From the NCBI GenBank assembly GCA_009760855.2, contig WPIO01000070.1, positions 1,536,001-1,600,000 on the forward strand: a DNA stretch of 64,000 nt, read 5' to 3'. The notes under the pieces are model-generated. The model worked only from the letters and a program-made list of their open reading frames with translations. It did no database searches and was not told where the DNA came from. A program made the translations under genes and the position numbers. This DNA is from Cristatella mucedo (Eukaryota > Bryozoa > Phylactolaemata > Cristatellidae). Below, piece by piece: positions 1 through 61,052 of the stretch (the stretch's first letter is position 1; every line of letters starts with the position of its first letter).

Positions 1-129
1 GTCGCTGCTGCCGCTAGTGGGTGTGAGCGGCAGGTTACTGGGGTCACTGGCCTCAGTGTGAGGCCAAGGCTGAGGCGCAGCAGGGGAGGAGAAGCCGGCG
101 ATACCGGGCGATCACTGGCGACCTCTCAC

Positions 130-50551
<50,422 letters not shown>

Positions 50552-51362
50552 GGTTCCGGTTTAGTAAGGTCAAGGACTGACAGCCTTGGCACCCTTCGGA
50601 CTATCGTTTTGTAGCCGTCGGGCGTAATAACATTGACTGGATGCAGTACCGCTGCTCCGCTTACGGAGATCTGTTATGGTATATTATTACTAAGCCCTTT
50701 GCCTAATAATAAATAATTTGCAAGGCCTTACTTGTGGAGTCATGCACTTGATGCTGCACAATTCCTTCAAATATCTCAATACGCCGAAACGCCTCTAAGA
50801 ACATCACTTTCTTAAGCGATGTAACTTTTAGAAACGGTAAGTACCGATATGGCACCGCAGGACCAGAAGTGAAAGCGTGTCTGAAAGAGGGAAATACAGG
50901 GAGAGAGACAGACACACAGAGAGACAGACGCAGAGAGGAGTTGTGACTTAAGAAGCCGCGCACGTTCGTTCGCCCCCTTTTTCTACGAGCGTCACAGGAC
51001 GACATGCAAACGAGACGTCGAAATTAGGATTCAAAATTTTCGTATTGGTCTCCGTAATGTAATGAAACGAATCTTCGTCTGCAATTCCACAAAGCCACAG
51101 AGACCGGAGCCGGGTGTATCCTGTGAGACCTGCTTCCTACCTGCTTCGTAACTACTTAAGTCTTCGGTGTATACGTCACCATTACCGAGAGGGCGGTCCA
51201 AGACTTAAGGAAGACTTAACGAAGGCTTCAGCAGCCAAACCTGGTTCTACTTTTCGACCCAGACTCAGGCAAAACTTAGCAAACGATTAATCGTAAGCGC
51301 CGTCGAGAACACGCCCTCTTCAGCGCCTCGAAATGAACGGCCGACGACTCAACTGGCACTGT
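50552..51362 (-). promoter_or_regulatory. Presumed VPS11 promoter / 5' UTR region
   Basis: This stretch directly precedes the proposed VPS11 start codon, is relatively GC-rich, has several CpG-containing words and is free of the LINE/SINE copies seen elsewhere. No TATA box was identified. The possible exon at 50734-50880 lies inside it. The call rests on position and composition only. Confidence 0.35.
50734..50880 (-). CDS. Possible exon of an unidentified gene or upstream VPS11 exon
   Basis: A strong acceptor (TATTTCCCTCTTTCAG) is followed by an open stretch reading TSGPAVPYRYLPFLKVTSLK, then KVMFLEAFRRIEIFEG, ending at a good donor (ACAA/GTAAGG). It lies in GC-rich, repeat-poor sequence just upstream of the proposed VPS11 start and on the same strand. 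I do not recognise the protein. It could be a 5' untranslated VPS11 exon, an exon of another gene, or chance. Confidence 0.22.
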
Positions 51363-51450
51363 CATAATAATAGTAGCAGTAATAATTTTTATGTAGCGCG
51401 CTCAGAGAACTCAATCTCTTTCTAGGCACTTTAAATTTGCTGCAAAGGAG
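51363..51450 (-). mobile_element. LINE-A 3' tail fragment
   Basis: AATAATAGTAGCAGTAATAA, TAGCGCGCTCAGAGAACTC, CTTTCTAGGCACTTTAAATT on the plus strand: the complement of the hairpin tail. Confidence 0.8.
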
Positions 51451-52104
51451 AAGCATCAAGGTCAATCCTTTGGTTAGTGAATCATCGAAGAGTTCCACAC
51501 ACGAGGCTTATGGGAATCGACAAGCTCGCCTCCTCACTCAGAGATTGGCGCAGCGGACGATAAAAGCAATAGTGGAAGGTTGAAATCCTACCTGTCGCAG
51601 AGGCCCGCGCACTGGGCTGGAGCGGATGATCGATGTCTGCTCGGCCTGATGTGCGCCTCGGCGTACATAACTCAGTTCAAAAGAACTGCCTCGAAGAACC
51701 TTCTTCTCTGCCTTCTCCTTCGTTAGACGCGGTTGCTACTCGGCTGTTGAGTGATGGTTGCAATCCTTGTCGTAGCGGTTCCAGACGCAATACCACCAAG
51801 CTCTTACCATTTTGTCCCGCTAGCCATTTAAGAATGAGGCGACGCTCGCTGAGGTCGTCGTTGCCGAGGCCGCCTCCACGCCGCACAGTTGCCGAATTCG
51901 TTTCCGTTAGAACGAATCAATAGGTGAATGGGCATTCCCTCCAGCGACCGACGGGGCAGCGGAAGGGAATGTGTACAGAAGAGAATTCAGCGGACGCCAC
52001 AGAATAGATACGTTAGCGAAAAGCACTAGCGGGTCGCATTTTGTGTTTGCATGTGGCGTGTTTGCGTCTGTGTTGCGTGTGCGTATATTGTTCGCGAACG
52101 TTAA
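51451..52104. other. Intergenic stretch, no gene recognised
   Basis: Overlapping open stretches on both strands at 51633-51923 have no family match. The LINE-B open frame runs on past its end here (to 51907) by chance. Confidence 0.4.
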
Positions 52105-53870
52105 TGTAAAGTAATTTATCTCCTTCTGTAACTCCAGAAAGTCATAAAGACTATGTGAGTGTTGCGCAGGAGAGTTTTGTACAGCCCACTCACAGCCTAA
52201 GCGGCATTCGGTACGCATTCGGTAGACGCCAGATTTTGTCTCACGCAACAAAGAGAAAGTGGGAAGCATAGCAGAGTCAGGAGAGCAGTTGAGGTAGTGA
52301 GTAGCATGGAAGTAGCAGCTCAGGACCGCTGAAAAGGATGAGCCATAGTCGGCAGTAGGAGAGTAGTTGTTGTTGCATAAGAATTGTGGAAGCGAGTTCC
52401 ACAGTCTTGGACCTGCAGAGCTAAAGCTTCTGTCGCCAATGGCCTTTAAGCTGAAGAATAGAACAGTTAATTTATTGTCCACACAGGACCTGAGGGTGTG
52501 AACAGGCTGAAACTGATGCAGCAGTTCAGTTAGGTACGAAGGAGCCAAGCCGTGGTGGGCCTTGTGGGTCAGCATAAGAACCTTCCTCTGTATGCGTTGC
52601 TCAACCGGCATCCATTGTAGCTCTTTTAACTAAGGAGACACGTGCTCAAACCACTGGGACCTGAAGACTAGCCTTGCAGCCATATTCATAGTCAGCTGCA
52701 GTGGCCAAGTTGCTTTCTTTGGTAGCCCAGCCAAAAGGGAATTACAATAATCAAGCCGAGACAGAACTAAAGAGCTAGTTAAATTTTTTACAAGCCACTG
52801 TGGAAGACAGCTCCTCATCTTGGATAGGAATCGGAAGTGATGGCTAGCTGTAGAAGTAGTCTTCTGAATGAAGCTTTTAAAATTGATGCAGCTGTCGAAA
52901 ACGACACCTAAATTTCGAGCATGTGGTGATGGTCGCACAATAGCATCACCTATTCGAAGAGCAAAACCTTTTAATCCAGCCACACGCTTAGGGTGTCCTA
53001 ATAGCAGCAGTTCGGTTTCATCATCAATTAGTCTCAAGAAGTTTTCTGACATCCAGGATCGATTGTCGGCAAGGCAAGCATTCAGTTTCTCAGTTGCTGC
53101 AGCTGGTTCCGACGCTTTGAATGATAAATATACCTGATTATCGTCAGCATAGAAGTGATATCCCATTCTATGAGCCTAATCACTTTTCCCAGAGGTTGAG
53201 TATAAATGGAGAACAGCAAGAGACCGAGTACAGACCCCTGAGGGACTCCACAGGTGACCCTTCTCATGTGTGAGACCTGACCCCCACACGACACAGATTA
53301 AACACGATCAGACAAGTACGATTTAAACCACGCCAGTGCTTCGTCTGCCAGACCGATCGTTGTTCTCAATCATTTAAGTAGAACATCGTGATCAATAGTG
53401 TCGAAGGCAGCAGACAGATCTAGCATTGCTAGGGCAGTGACATTCTTGTCATCGTTGCAACGTAGAATGTCGTTGTTAACACGGAGGAGAGCAGTTTCAG
53501 TGGAGTGCTGCCTCTTGAACCCTAATTGAAATGTTTCTGACATTCCATTCTTTTCAGTATGTTCAACCAGCTGCTTAGCAATACCTTTTTAAAGAATCTT
53601 TGACAAGAAAGGAAGAAGGGAAACTGAGCGATAGTGTGCAAGGACCTCTGTATCTAATCCAGCCAGGCTTTTTAAGTATGGGTCTAACGAGTGCCGATTT
53701 GAAGGACTTGGGGATGACCCCTATTCCCAAAGAAGCATTAAAAATTTCGGTTATGGCAGGGCTAAGTTGGTCTGTCAGCGAAGACCACAGTTCGCGGTCC
53801 CGGCTGGGGATCTGGCGCTGTGAGGTAGTACTAGGGTTGCCAGCCTCGGGCGAGAAGGCGGAGGAAGTGT
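52105..53870 (-). mobile_element. LINE-B copy, longest reverse transcriptase in window
   Basis: From the 5' side (53870 downward) it reads [101 protein letters not shown] (intact YADD), NLGVVFDSCINFKSFI, LSRLDYCNSLLAGLPKKATW, then after a stop LMLTHKAHHGLAPSYLTELL and AIGDRSFSSAGPRLWNSLPQ. These are reverse transcriptase fingers, palm and thumb of the CR1/L2/Rex1 group. At least one frameshift (about 53165) and a stop (about 52630) break it. The endonuclease and 5' part are missing. Confidence 0.92.
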
Positions 53871-55224
53871 TTTTTGTTTAGCGAAATATAAAGATAACAA
53901 GAATAATATAATATAACTAATACAAATAACTTTAATATAATAAAAATAACAATAACCCTAATCATAATTACTCGGGAGGGGTGGTTTTTTCTTTAGCGAA
54001 ACAGCCGTCTGCTTACCTACTTGGAGTAAGATGGACGCGGACACCTATCTCCGGCGGTCAGAAGTTAGCGTCCGGCGAAGCGCTGATTGGGACTCGGGGC
54101 TATCTGCAGAGGCCACTGCACGCCCGGACCGATGTCGCTAGTTATGTGCTTGGTTGTTCGCGCCCTCCGTCTATGTGTATCGCGCCCCAGCATGAACGCA
54201 GGTGACCTCAGTACGTGGAAGTATTTTATACCGTAAGAGTGGCTGTCTTGGTGAAAGCTTGCGAGGAGCGTGGTGATATATGAACGAGTTAGATGGGCGC
54301 AGTGACATTTCGCGCCTGCGAATAAAGTTCGGTAAAATCCCCTATAGGTGATTAATGAATAAATAAATCTATGAATATAAATACATTAATTAATTAAATT
54401 AAATTAAATTTTAATTTAATGAATAATGAATAAATAAATTAATTCATAAATCCCCTATAGGTGATTTATGAGTCGTTCCAGCACCAGACGCCGATGAACT
54501 CGCGACCCTTAACGGTAACGATAGGCAAAATTTCGCGTCCGAGACGCGTTGCGTGACATCGTCTCCGGCGGCTGCTCTTGTGGAGTCTCACGGAGACACG
54601 AGCGGAAGGACGTGAGCGGTGAACGAGACTCGATCTTTATTCCCTCAGCGGGTACGTATACGAACTGGCTGTCTCGCCACAGATAAGGGAGGGCATCCGG
54701 GGTGAGCCACATGCTTACATCAAAGGCCGGGCGCTGCACAGAGTCATTGCAGAACCACCTGCTGCAGCTGGGTCATAGATTAGTGGCCGAGGCTGTTGTG
54801 CTAATTGCTATAGCAGAAGCAGCAGGCTCACACAACAGCCACTCTAGGTGGGCCACCTACTTATTGCGCACTCGTGCCCGCCGACCCGCCAGCAGGGAGT
54901 GGGGGACTCGCTTCAGCAGCGGCGATGCCCCGCCGTATCGTTGTTTCCCGGCGACGGGCGTTCGACGCTACACGTCCATCAACCGGAAGATATCGCAGCA
55001 TCTTTAGCCCAGACTTTGCCTGCAGCTTTAGTGAGCAGCTTATGGCTGGAACGAACAAAAAGCTCAAGAGTGCATCGGGTATAAGCCTTCTTCATACTTC
55101 ATCCCACCCGCCTGTCAAATCACCATTTCAAGTGAGGAGTTAACCAGTCTGTTTATCGACGTGCTTCGATGAGCTTAGCGTGATGCACCGATTTATGATT
55201 CAGGGAATGCTCCGAATGCCAGAG
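53871..55224. other. Intergenic stretch, no gene recognised
   Basis: An AT-rich block at 54354-54447 is flanked by a 19-bp direct repeat. GC-rich open stretches at 54509-55143 on both strands have no family match. Confidence 0.4.
54335..54466. repeat. 19-bp direct repeats flanking an AT-rich insert
   Basis: AAATCCCCTATAGGTGATT occurs at 54335-54353 and again at 54448-54466. The 94 bp between them are almost pure A/T with (TAAA)n words and an inverted repeat around AATTAAATTTTAATTTAAT. Confidence 0.93.
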
Positions 55225-55575
55225 GTCCTAATGGAGACACGTGGCCGAACCTCTGGGATTTGTTAGCTAGCCTTGCAGCAATATCCCTCACCAGCTGCAG
55301 TGGCCTAATGCATTTTTTCGGCAGCCAGCGAAAGTGGAATTGAAAGAATCCAGCCTAGACCGGAACTAGAAAGATAGTAAACAAAATTGCTAGCCACCGT
55401 GGTGGGCAGTTCCTACTCTTAGATATATATCGCACGTAATGCCTAGGCATGTCGTGGCAGTCTTCTTAATAGAACTTTCAAAATTTAGCCAGTTGTCAAA
55501 CACGGCATCTAAATTCAGAGCACATGGTGGCGGTGAAACAACAGCATTATCAATTAGAAGACAAAAACCAACATC
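55225..55575 (-). mobile_element. LINE-B fragment, inverted relative to the next copy
   Basis: On the minus strand it covers the segment from the IGDA..ARNLGVVFD equivalent to MAARL (plus strand: TTGCAGCAATATCCCTCACC at about 55274, TAGAACTTTCAAAATTTAGC at about 55470). Decayed. Confidence 0.75.
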
Positions 55576-55642
55576 GCTGGTTTGGCCAAGCGTTAAGGTG
55601 CAGGCCTTTAGTTACCGAGATCACCCCGACCTCAAGGTAAAT
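55576..55642 (+). mobile_element. SINE-B head fragment
   Basis: GCTGGTTTGGCCAAGCGTTA then AGGTGC, followed by ACCGAGATCACCCCGACCTC: a tRNA-like head without the rest, lying between two opposed LINE-B pieces. Confidence 0.55.
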
Positions 55643-55649
55643 GCACTTG

Positions 55650-56418
55650 ATCGAGAAGACTGCCTCTACAGCTAGCCATCACATCCGATCCCTATCCAAG
55701 ATTAGAAGCTGTCTCCCACAGTGGCTTGTAAAAAAATTAACTAGCTCTTTAGTTCTGTCTCGGCTTGATTATTGATTTGGCTGGGCTACCAAAGAAAGCT
55801 ATAATGCCACTGCAGCGGACTATGAATATGGCTGCAAGGCTGGTCTTCAAGTCCCAGCGGTTTGAGCACGTGTCACCTTTGCTGGAAGAGCTAGGATGGT
55901 TGCCGGTTGAGCAAAGGATACGGAGCAAAGTTCTTACGCTGACCCACAAGGCCCGCTATGGCTTGGCTCATCATACCTAGCTGAACTGCTACATCAGTTT
56001 CAGCCTCCTCGTGCGCGCTCAGGTCCTGCATGGACAATAAATTACCTGTTTAATTCTTTCGCTTAAAGACAGTTGGCGACAGAAGCTTTAGCTCTGCAGG
56101 TTCCAAGACTGTGGAGCTCGCTTCCACAATTCTTACGCAACGACATCTACTCTCCAACTGCCGACTATGGCACATCCTTTTTCAGCGGTCCTGAACTGCT
56201 ACTTCTATGCTACTCACTACCTCAACTGCTCTCCTAACTCTGCTATGCTTGCCACTTTCTCTTTGTTGCGTGAGACGAAGTCTGTTGGGTACCGAATGCA
56301 TACCGAAAGCCGCTTAGGCTGTGAGTGCGCCATACAAAACTCTCCTGCGTAACGCCCACATGGTCTTTATGACTTTGTGGAGTTACTGACGGAGATACAT
56401 TACATTACATAGTTGGCT
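55650..56418 (+). mobile_element. LINE-B copy, 5'-truncated, about 765 bp
   Basis: Plus strand from TCTACAGCTAGCCATCACAT: LARLDY-type remains, GLPKKAIMPLQRTMNMAARL, EHVSPLLEELGWLPVEQRIR, then AVLNCYFYATHYLNCSPNSA and LLRETKSVGYRMHTESRLGC, 3' UTR and the ACATTACATTACAT tail at about 56396-56411. Confidence 0.88.
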
Positions 56419-56500
56419 CGAGCTACGTGGCATGCGTGAAGCACCCGAATAGAGGTTGAGTTCTCTTAGGGCGCTATGCAAATAAATTATGCTTATTTTA
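56419..56500 (+). mobile_element. SINE-B tail fragment
   Basis: GCATGCGTGAAGCACCCGAA, TAGAGGTTGAGTTCTCTTAG, GGCGCTATGCAAATAAATTA directly after the LINE-B tail: the LINE-A-like hairpin end of SINE-B. Confidence 0.7.
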
Positions 56501-56714
56501 TTTATCTATCTCCGTTTGGATTTGGCAGGATTTGAGTTTCGTTACAGGCATAGCCAACGATCAGGGTTGTAAGAGTAATTGCTGCTAGCGCATGCACTTA
56601 CTTTCGAGAACGTGGAGAACAAGGAACTTTCGAGAGCACAGCCTCGATTCACTCGGCGACCACTGGAGCTTATGCTGTTTTGATAGGGCAGCAGATAAAC
56701 AAGCTACCGAGTGA

Positions 56715-56890
56715 TGCCGTAATTCCGAGCGAGTGTCAGCTTTTCATGACCACGGTCCGAGGTCGTGGGTTCAAATCCTGCGGCTTGCGATCTTTTATTG
56801 CCGCGGCAAACGGTGATGATAGCCGTAAAGGCTCTTCTGTCGCAATGCAAAAGAGGCTGTTGAATCAGCTAGTAATTTTTTTAAATTTTA
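56715..56890 (+). mobile_element. SINE-A copy
   Basis: Plus strand: B box CGTGGGTTCAAATCCTGCGG, body GCGATCTTTTATTGCCGC and GATGATAGCCGTAAAGGCTC, tail AAGAGGCTGTTGAATCAGCT then AGTAA. The A-box side is diverged. Confidence 0.82.
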
Positions 56891-58184
56891 TTTTGGTTGT
56901 TGCTTAACGTAGGAACTTACAATAATGGAAACCAGTCATTGCAGGCCACGCGACCGGGCCACGAAACAAGCGGGCGCAGTTTCGTGCATATTTTAATACA
57001 CGACTTCCTCTTTCTTTGAAAGCAGCTTTTAAAGCAAGTTTAGTGTGAGGTGACATCGAAGCGATTACGTAAGCGCGTTGCGACTCCGCAGTTACCGCTT
57101 TCGAACGAAACGCGGCAAAAGTAGCTGGAGCTAGACATCGCCGCTGACCGACACCCGTCAAACTAGCACCGCAAAGCACGGCTCGAACTACGACTTTGGC
57201 GGACATCTCAATCAAAGAAAGCCTTCTTACCAACTTTTTGCTGCGGGTTCCACATCACGAATGGCGCTAGGCTGAAAATGAAGCACCTGCAGCGAGCGGA
57301 TGTAGTCCTAGCTAAACAGCAGCCGATGTACTGACCAATATCGCCGCCGCCTCGGAGTCGCAAAACCAATACCAGCCTTGAATCACACGGATAGTGACTT
57401 GTATTTTCTGTATTGTTGAGGTAGCTGACAACAGAACGTCAACAAGGATATACCGCAAGCCTATATCTCGAAATTCAGGAACCGCGAATAATGAATATCC
57501 GTCATAATCTGGCTGATTTAGCTTGCCACCGTTTCCAACATTGCGCAGAAACGGTGGCGAGCCAGATTGGGGTTGATCTCGGCCAATAATAGGGCCAAGG
57601 GTAATATTCACGCAGAGCGAAACGTCAACCTTCCCATTTTCGCGAAAATGGGACGGCTGGAGCTTGTCATTACGAGCCTCCCCACATACATGTCATTGCA
57701 CTGCTAGCCCCCAGGGCTAGCTGTGCTTCCGCAGGTGGGTTTGAGCTCAAGAAAGCAAGAACTTAGTTCAGGTACGCGCAAGCTAAAGCGACAGTAGTCG
57801 CAATGAAAACTCAAGGTAGGCAGTGTAATGATAAGACGGGTGGCTCGACGGGTCCACTCCGCGTGGCTCGACGCCAGCGGAGGAAGCTGGACAGCGGGGG
57901 GGGGGGAGGGGGGCGGGGCGGGGAAGTCGCCGGAAGTGTATTCAGTATTCGTAGCCTAGGTCTCCGGTTCTTCCCGGCGGCAACCTAGCCACGCGCGAGG
58001 ATTCTGTGAAAGAACCGGCGAAGATCTGCTTTGGCTTTGGGATCCGCGTGGCGCGTCGAATGACGGACTGTAGCTGATTTAAAGCTCGCGTTCGGCGAGC
58101 TGGACTCTAAAACCCTGCACCGCTCTGCTAGGTAGGCCTGCGACTGCGACGATACTCGCGAGGTATTCCGGTAAAATGTGTGTA
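56891..58184. other. GC-rich intergenic stretch, possible promoter; no gene proven
   Basis: CpG-containing sequence with open stretches on the minus strand (56904-57233 and 57312-57611). A minus-strand ATG at about 57257 (MWNPQQKV) is followed by a GTAAGA donor, and a plus-strand ATG at 57803 (MKTQ) by GTAGGC. Either could be a first exon, but I have no family match. A (G)11 run is at about 57896. Confidence 0.35.
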
Positions 58185-58268
58185 AAGTGCCTTATATGTG
58201 AAGTACCTAGAAAGAGACTCAGTTATTTGAGGGTGATATGCAAATGTATTATCATTATTAATATTATT
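58185..58268 (+). mobile_element. LINE-A-type 3' tail fragment, diverged
   Basis: ATGTGAAGTACCTAGAAAGA, GACTCAGTTATTTGAGGGTG, then ATTATCATTATTAATATTAT. The hairpin outer stem is no longer paired. Confidence 0.65.
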
Positions 58269-58424
58269 CCATCGCCGTGGCTGCTTGACGCTGGTTTCGC
58301 TACCCGTGCGTGAAACGCGAGACTTTGCTCTTCTAATAGACGCTGCTGCTGTGCGACCATCGCCGCGTGTGGTCGGAATGTAGGTGGCTTGCCTAAATTT
58401 GGAAATATTCTTTAATGCGATTGC

Positions 58425-58998
58425 TTCTACAGCTAGCCATCGCGTCCGGTCCCTATCTAAGAGTAGGAACTTTCTTCCGCGGTGATTTGCAAAACACTTA
58501 ACTAGCTCCTTGGTTCTGTCTCGGCTAGATTATTGCACTTCCAATATGGCTGGGCTACCGAAAAAGTCATTACGCCACTTCAGCTGATGATGAACATGGC
58601 TGCAAGGTCAGTTAAAAAATCCCAGAAGTTTGACCAAGTGTCTCCTTTGCTGAAAGAGCTTGGGTAACTGCTGATCAATGGATTCAGAGCAAAGTTGCTA
58701 GGCTGACCCACAGGGTCCGCTGCGGCTTACTTCCTTCATACCTAGCTCAACTGCTACACCAGTTTCAGCGTCCTCGTGCCCCCAGGTCCCGTACGGACAA
58801 TAAATTAGCAGATCTATTCCTTCACTTAAAGACCGTTGGCGACAGAAGCTTTTGCTCTGCAGGTGGTCCTCGGCTGTGGAACTCGCTTCCACGATTCTTA
58901 AGCAACGACACCTACTCACCTGCTGCCGTCTATGGCACATTCTTTCCAGCGGTCCTGAGCTGCTACTTCCATGCTGCTCACTACCTCAACTGTTCTCC
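58425..58998 (+). mobile_element. LINE-B copy cut by a LINE-A insertion
   Basis: Plus strand from TCTACAGCTAGCCATCGCGT: LSRLDYCTSNMAGLPKK-type sequence, QLLHQFQRPRAPRSRTDNKL region, LKTVGDRSFCSAGGPRLWNS, to CTCACTACCTCAACTGTTCT, where the (AAT)n of a minus-strand LINE-A begins. Its 3' UTR is absent beyond the insertion. Confidence 0.8.
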
Positions 58999-59330
58999 TT
59001 ATTAAATAATAATAATATAATAGTAATAATAGTAATACACTCGGTATAGCACCCTTAGACAACTCAATCTCTTTCTAGGAGCTTTACAATTGCTGCAAAG
59101 AAAGCACGATTGAATGGTTAGTGGTTGCATGCCCGATAACAACAGGAATAACATGGTTAGGGGTGACAAGCACAGGGTCAGCATGCAAGTATGATTAGTA
59201 GTAGCCTGCATAGTGTCAGCACGCATATGCACATAAAGGACGAATCACGTGGACGCACTAAATGCTGTGATACATATATGCATTTTTAGTTTCTTTTCAA
59301 ATGTTGTCAGGTGATAAAGGTACTGAATCG
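58999..59330 (-). mobile_element. LINE-A 3' fragment
   Basis: (AAT)n at 59005-59035, hairpin complement to about 59095, then the 3' UTR (GGGTGACAAGCACAGGGTCA) to TTTTAGTTTCTTTTCAAATG. Confidence 0.85.
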
Positions 59331-59549
59331 ACGTTTCTGTCTTTTGAGAGGCTGATCATTTCAGAGCAATGCCACTAGTGCTCCGAACACGATTTGCAAT
59401 ACTGGGAGCGTGCCAGCTGTGCACCAAGTGGCCGAAAATTAAGTCGCGGCAGTCTTTTACTTGTAAATGTGTATATTCAAATGACTCGCGATATCTCTCA
59501 GACGAGGTGCCATACGATAGGAGCATATTCCAGATTCCTGGGTCTCCTC

Positions 59550-59705
59550 CTAGGGGTAAGTTGCTAAGTGCACTCAACGATCCACGTGGTGGGTTCGAGT
59601 CCTACAATCCTTTATTAACTGCTGCAATTGGAACGATAGCCACAAAGTGTGTTCTGTCATTATATCAATGAGGCTGTTGAGTCAGCACGTGTTACTATTA
59701 CTTCA
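59550..59705 (+). mobile_element. SINE-A copy
   Basis: Plus strand: head CTCCTAGGGGTAAGTTGCTA, B box GGTGGGTTCGAGTCCTACAA, body TCCTTTATTAACTGCTGC and ACGATAGCCACAAAGTG, tail TGAGGCTGTTGAGTCAGC. Confidence 0.78.
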
Positions 59706-59821
59706 CTTAGGGTGCATGGCTAGGCTGACTCCTAATGTAGTGTCTCAGAGAAGCTGCAGAGTTAGGTTAGCTTTTGGAGTTCAAACGAAAGTGGGAGCCG
59801 AGGTAAGCCGCCTAGCCGCCA

Positions 59822-60118
59822 TGATGATGACGTATATAATTTAGGTAGAGGAGGTGGCCTTGCACACAAGCTGGTTATTTGCAGCTTAAAAGTAAGCTCA
59901 TTTGAAACGGCATTCGAGGAGTCTCGTGAGCTGCACTTTGACGTCACTGTCTGTCAGATTGGGAGGCGGGTGGAGTCCATAGATGCCTCTGCTATAGGCT
60001 TTTCAGCCGGTTGGACTCGCTGTATAGCTGGCAGTAAGACTTGTAGAGACACATGCCGGTTATTCCGATGAACCTTTTAGGGTAGCAAAGGCTCGTTGCA
60101 GCTGTCGTCACCAGCTGT
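59822..60118 (+). repeat. ~300-bp repeat, copy 1 (upstream of TMEM68)
   Basis: Matches 61611-61935 in the same orientation over its length with scattered substitutions and small indels. Shared words include AGGTGGCCTTGCACACAAG, GAGTCTCGTGAGCTGCACTT, GGTTGGACTCGCTGTATAGC and GCCGGTTATTCCGATG. No ORF spans it and no tRNA boxes are seen. Confidence 0.9.
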
Positions 60119-61052
60119 CTGCCAAGCTTGGTGAGTGCCAGCTGCTGCTGTAGCATGCTGCCGGGGCAGGCTGCTGCCATCGTGTGGCCCGCTGCTGCCA
60201 GTTGCCACTTCCGGGGGCGCTGCGGTTTCTCTCCCTGTAAGTTCATAGATCTCGGCTCTGTGGTTATTCAGTGCTTCAAAGAGTTCGTAATGATGCCAAC
60301 GGTGGTTGGGATGGAGGGCAAGGACGAGTGGTTGGATGGTTGGGAAGGCTAACATTTGCTTAATCTCCCGATAGGACACGTCCGACAATGCAGTCATGCC
60401 ACTCATTTTTGTTTACTTGGATGTAGGCTGTCTAATTAATAATTTGCTTGCAGATCGCCTAGCTATTGCTCACTGGTCGCTTGCTGGGTTTTTTCTTTTG
60501 ACTCTAATCCACAGCCTTGTTATGCTCAGGAATAATTCTTGCCCATTCTATACCTGTCTTTGTCTCTCTGGCTTCTCTCTCTTTCTCTCTGGCTCTCTCT
60601 CTTTCTCATTTGGTCTCGTTCTCTCCATTTTGTCTCTCACAGCCACTCATTAAAAAGTAGACTTTTCCTCGCCCTCTTAATCACACCTACCATAGTCGGC
60701 GTAGTGTCTGTCTGCGAATCTCTCCTTCGTATCTCATCTTTATTATCTTGCCGAGGGATTTTTTCTTGTCTTGTCTGTGTGTGCACATTGATGTCTTTCC
60801 GTGTCTTTCTCTTGTCTGATTGTCCGTGATGTGTCTGCATGTCTGTTAACCCATGAGTATGCCCATGTGTCCCTGGCATGTCTATGTCCCTTCCCCGGTT
60901 TATTGGTTATTGGCCATCACAACTCGAATGCATGCAGTTGCAATGCACTAGGCTGTGGCAGGCCATACGACGAACAAGCAGATGGCCTCTAATTTGCTGC
61001 ACACGTGTCTGTCTGTGAGTCCGCCGCAGGCTTGCTCGAGTGAGCGCTATCC
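60119..61052. promoter_or_regulatory. Upstream region of TMEM68, no other gene proven
   Basis: Likely holds the TMEM68 promoter and 5' UTR by position. A minus-strand open stretch at 60077-60406 (TIQPLVLALHPNHRWHHYEL) looks protein-like but has no match I recognise and reads into the repeat at its end. CT-rich words occur at 60570-60620. Confidence 0.35.

Noticed and set aside
60077-60406. Minus-strand 109-codon open frame upstream of TMEM68
   Set aside because: Protein-like in part, but its end lies in the duplicated 300-bp repeat and no homology is recognised; kept only as a remark.
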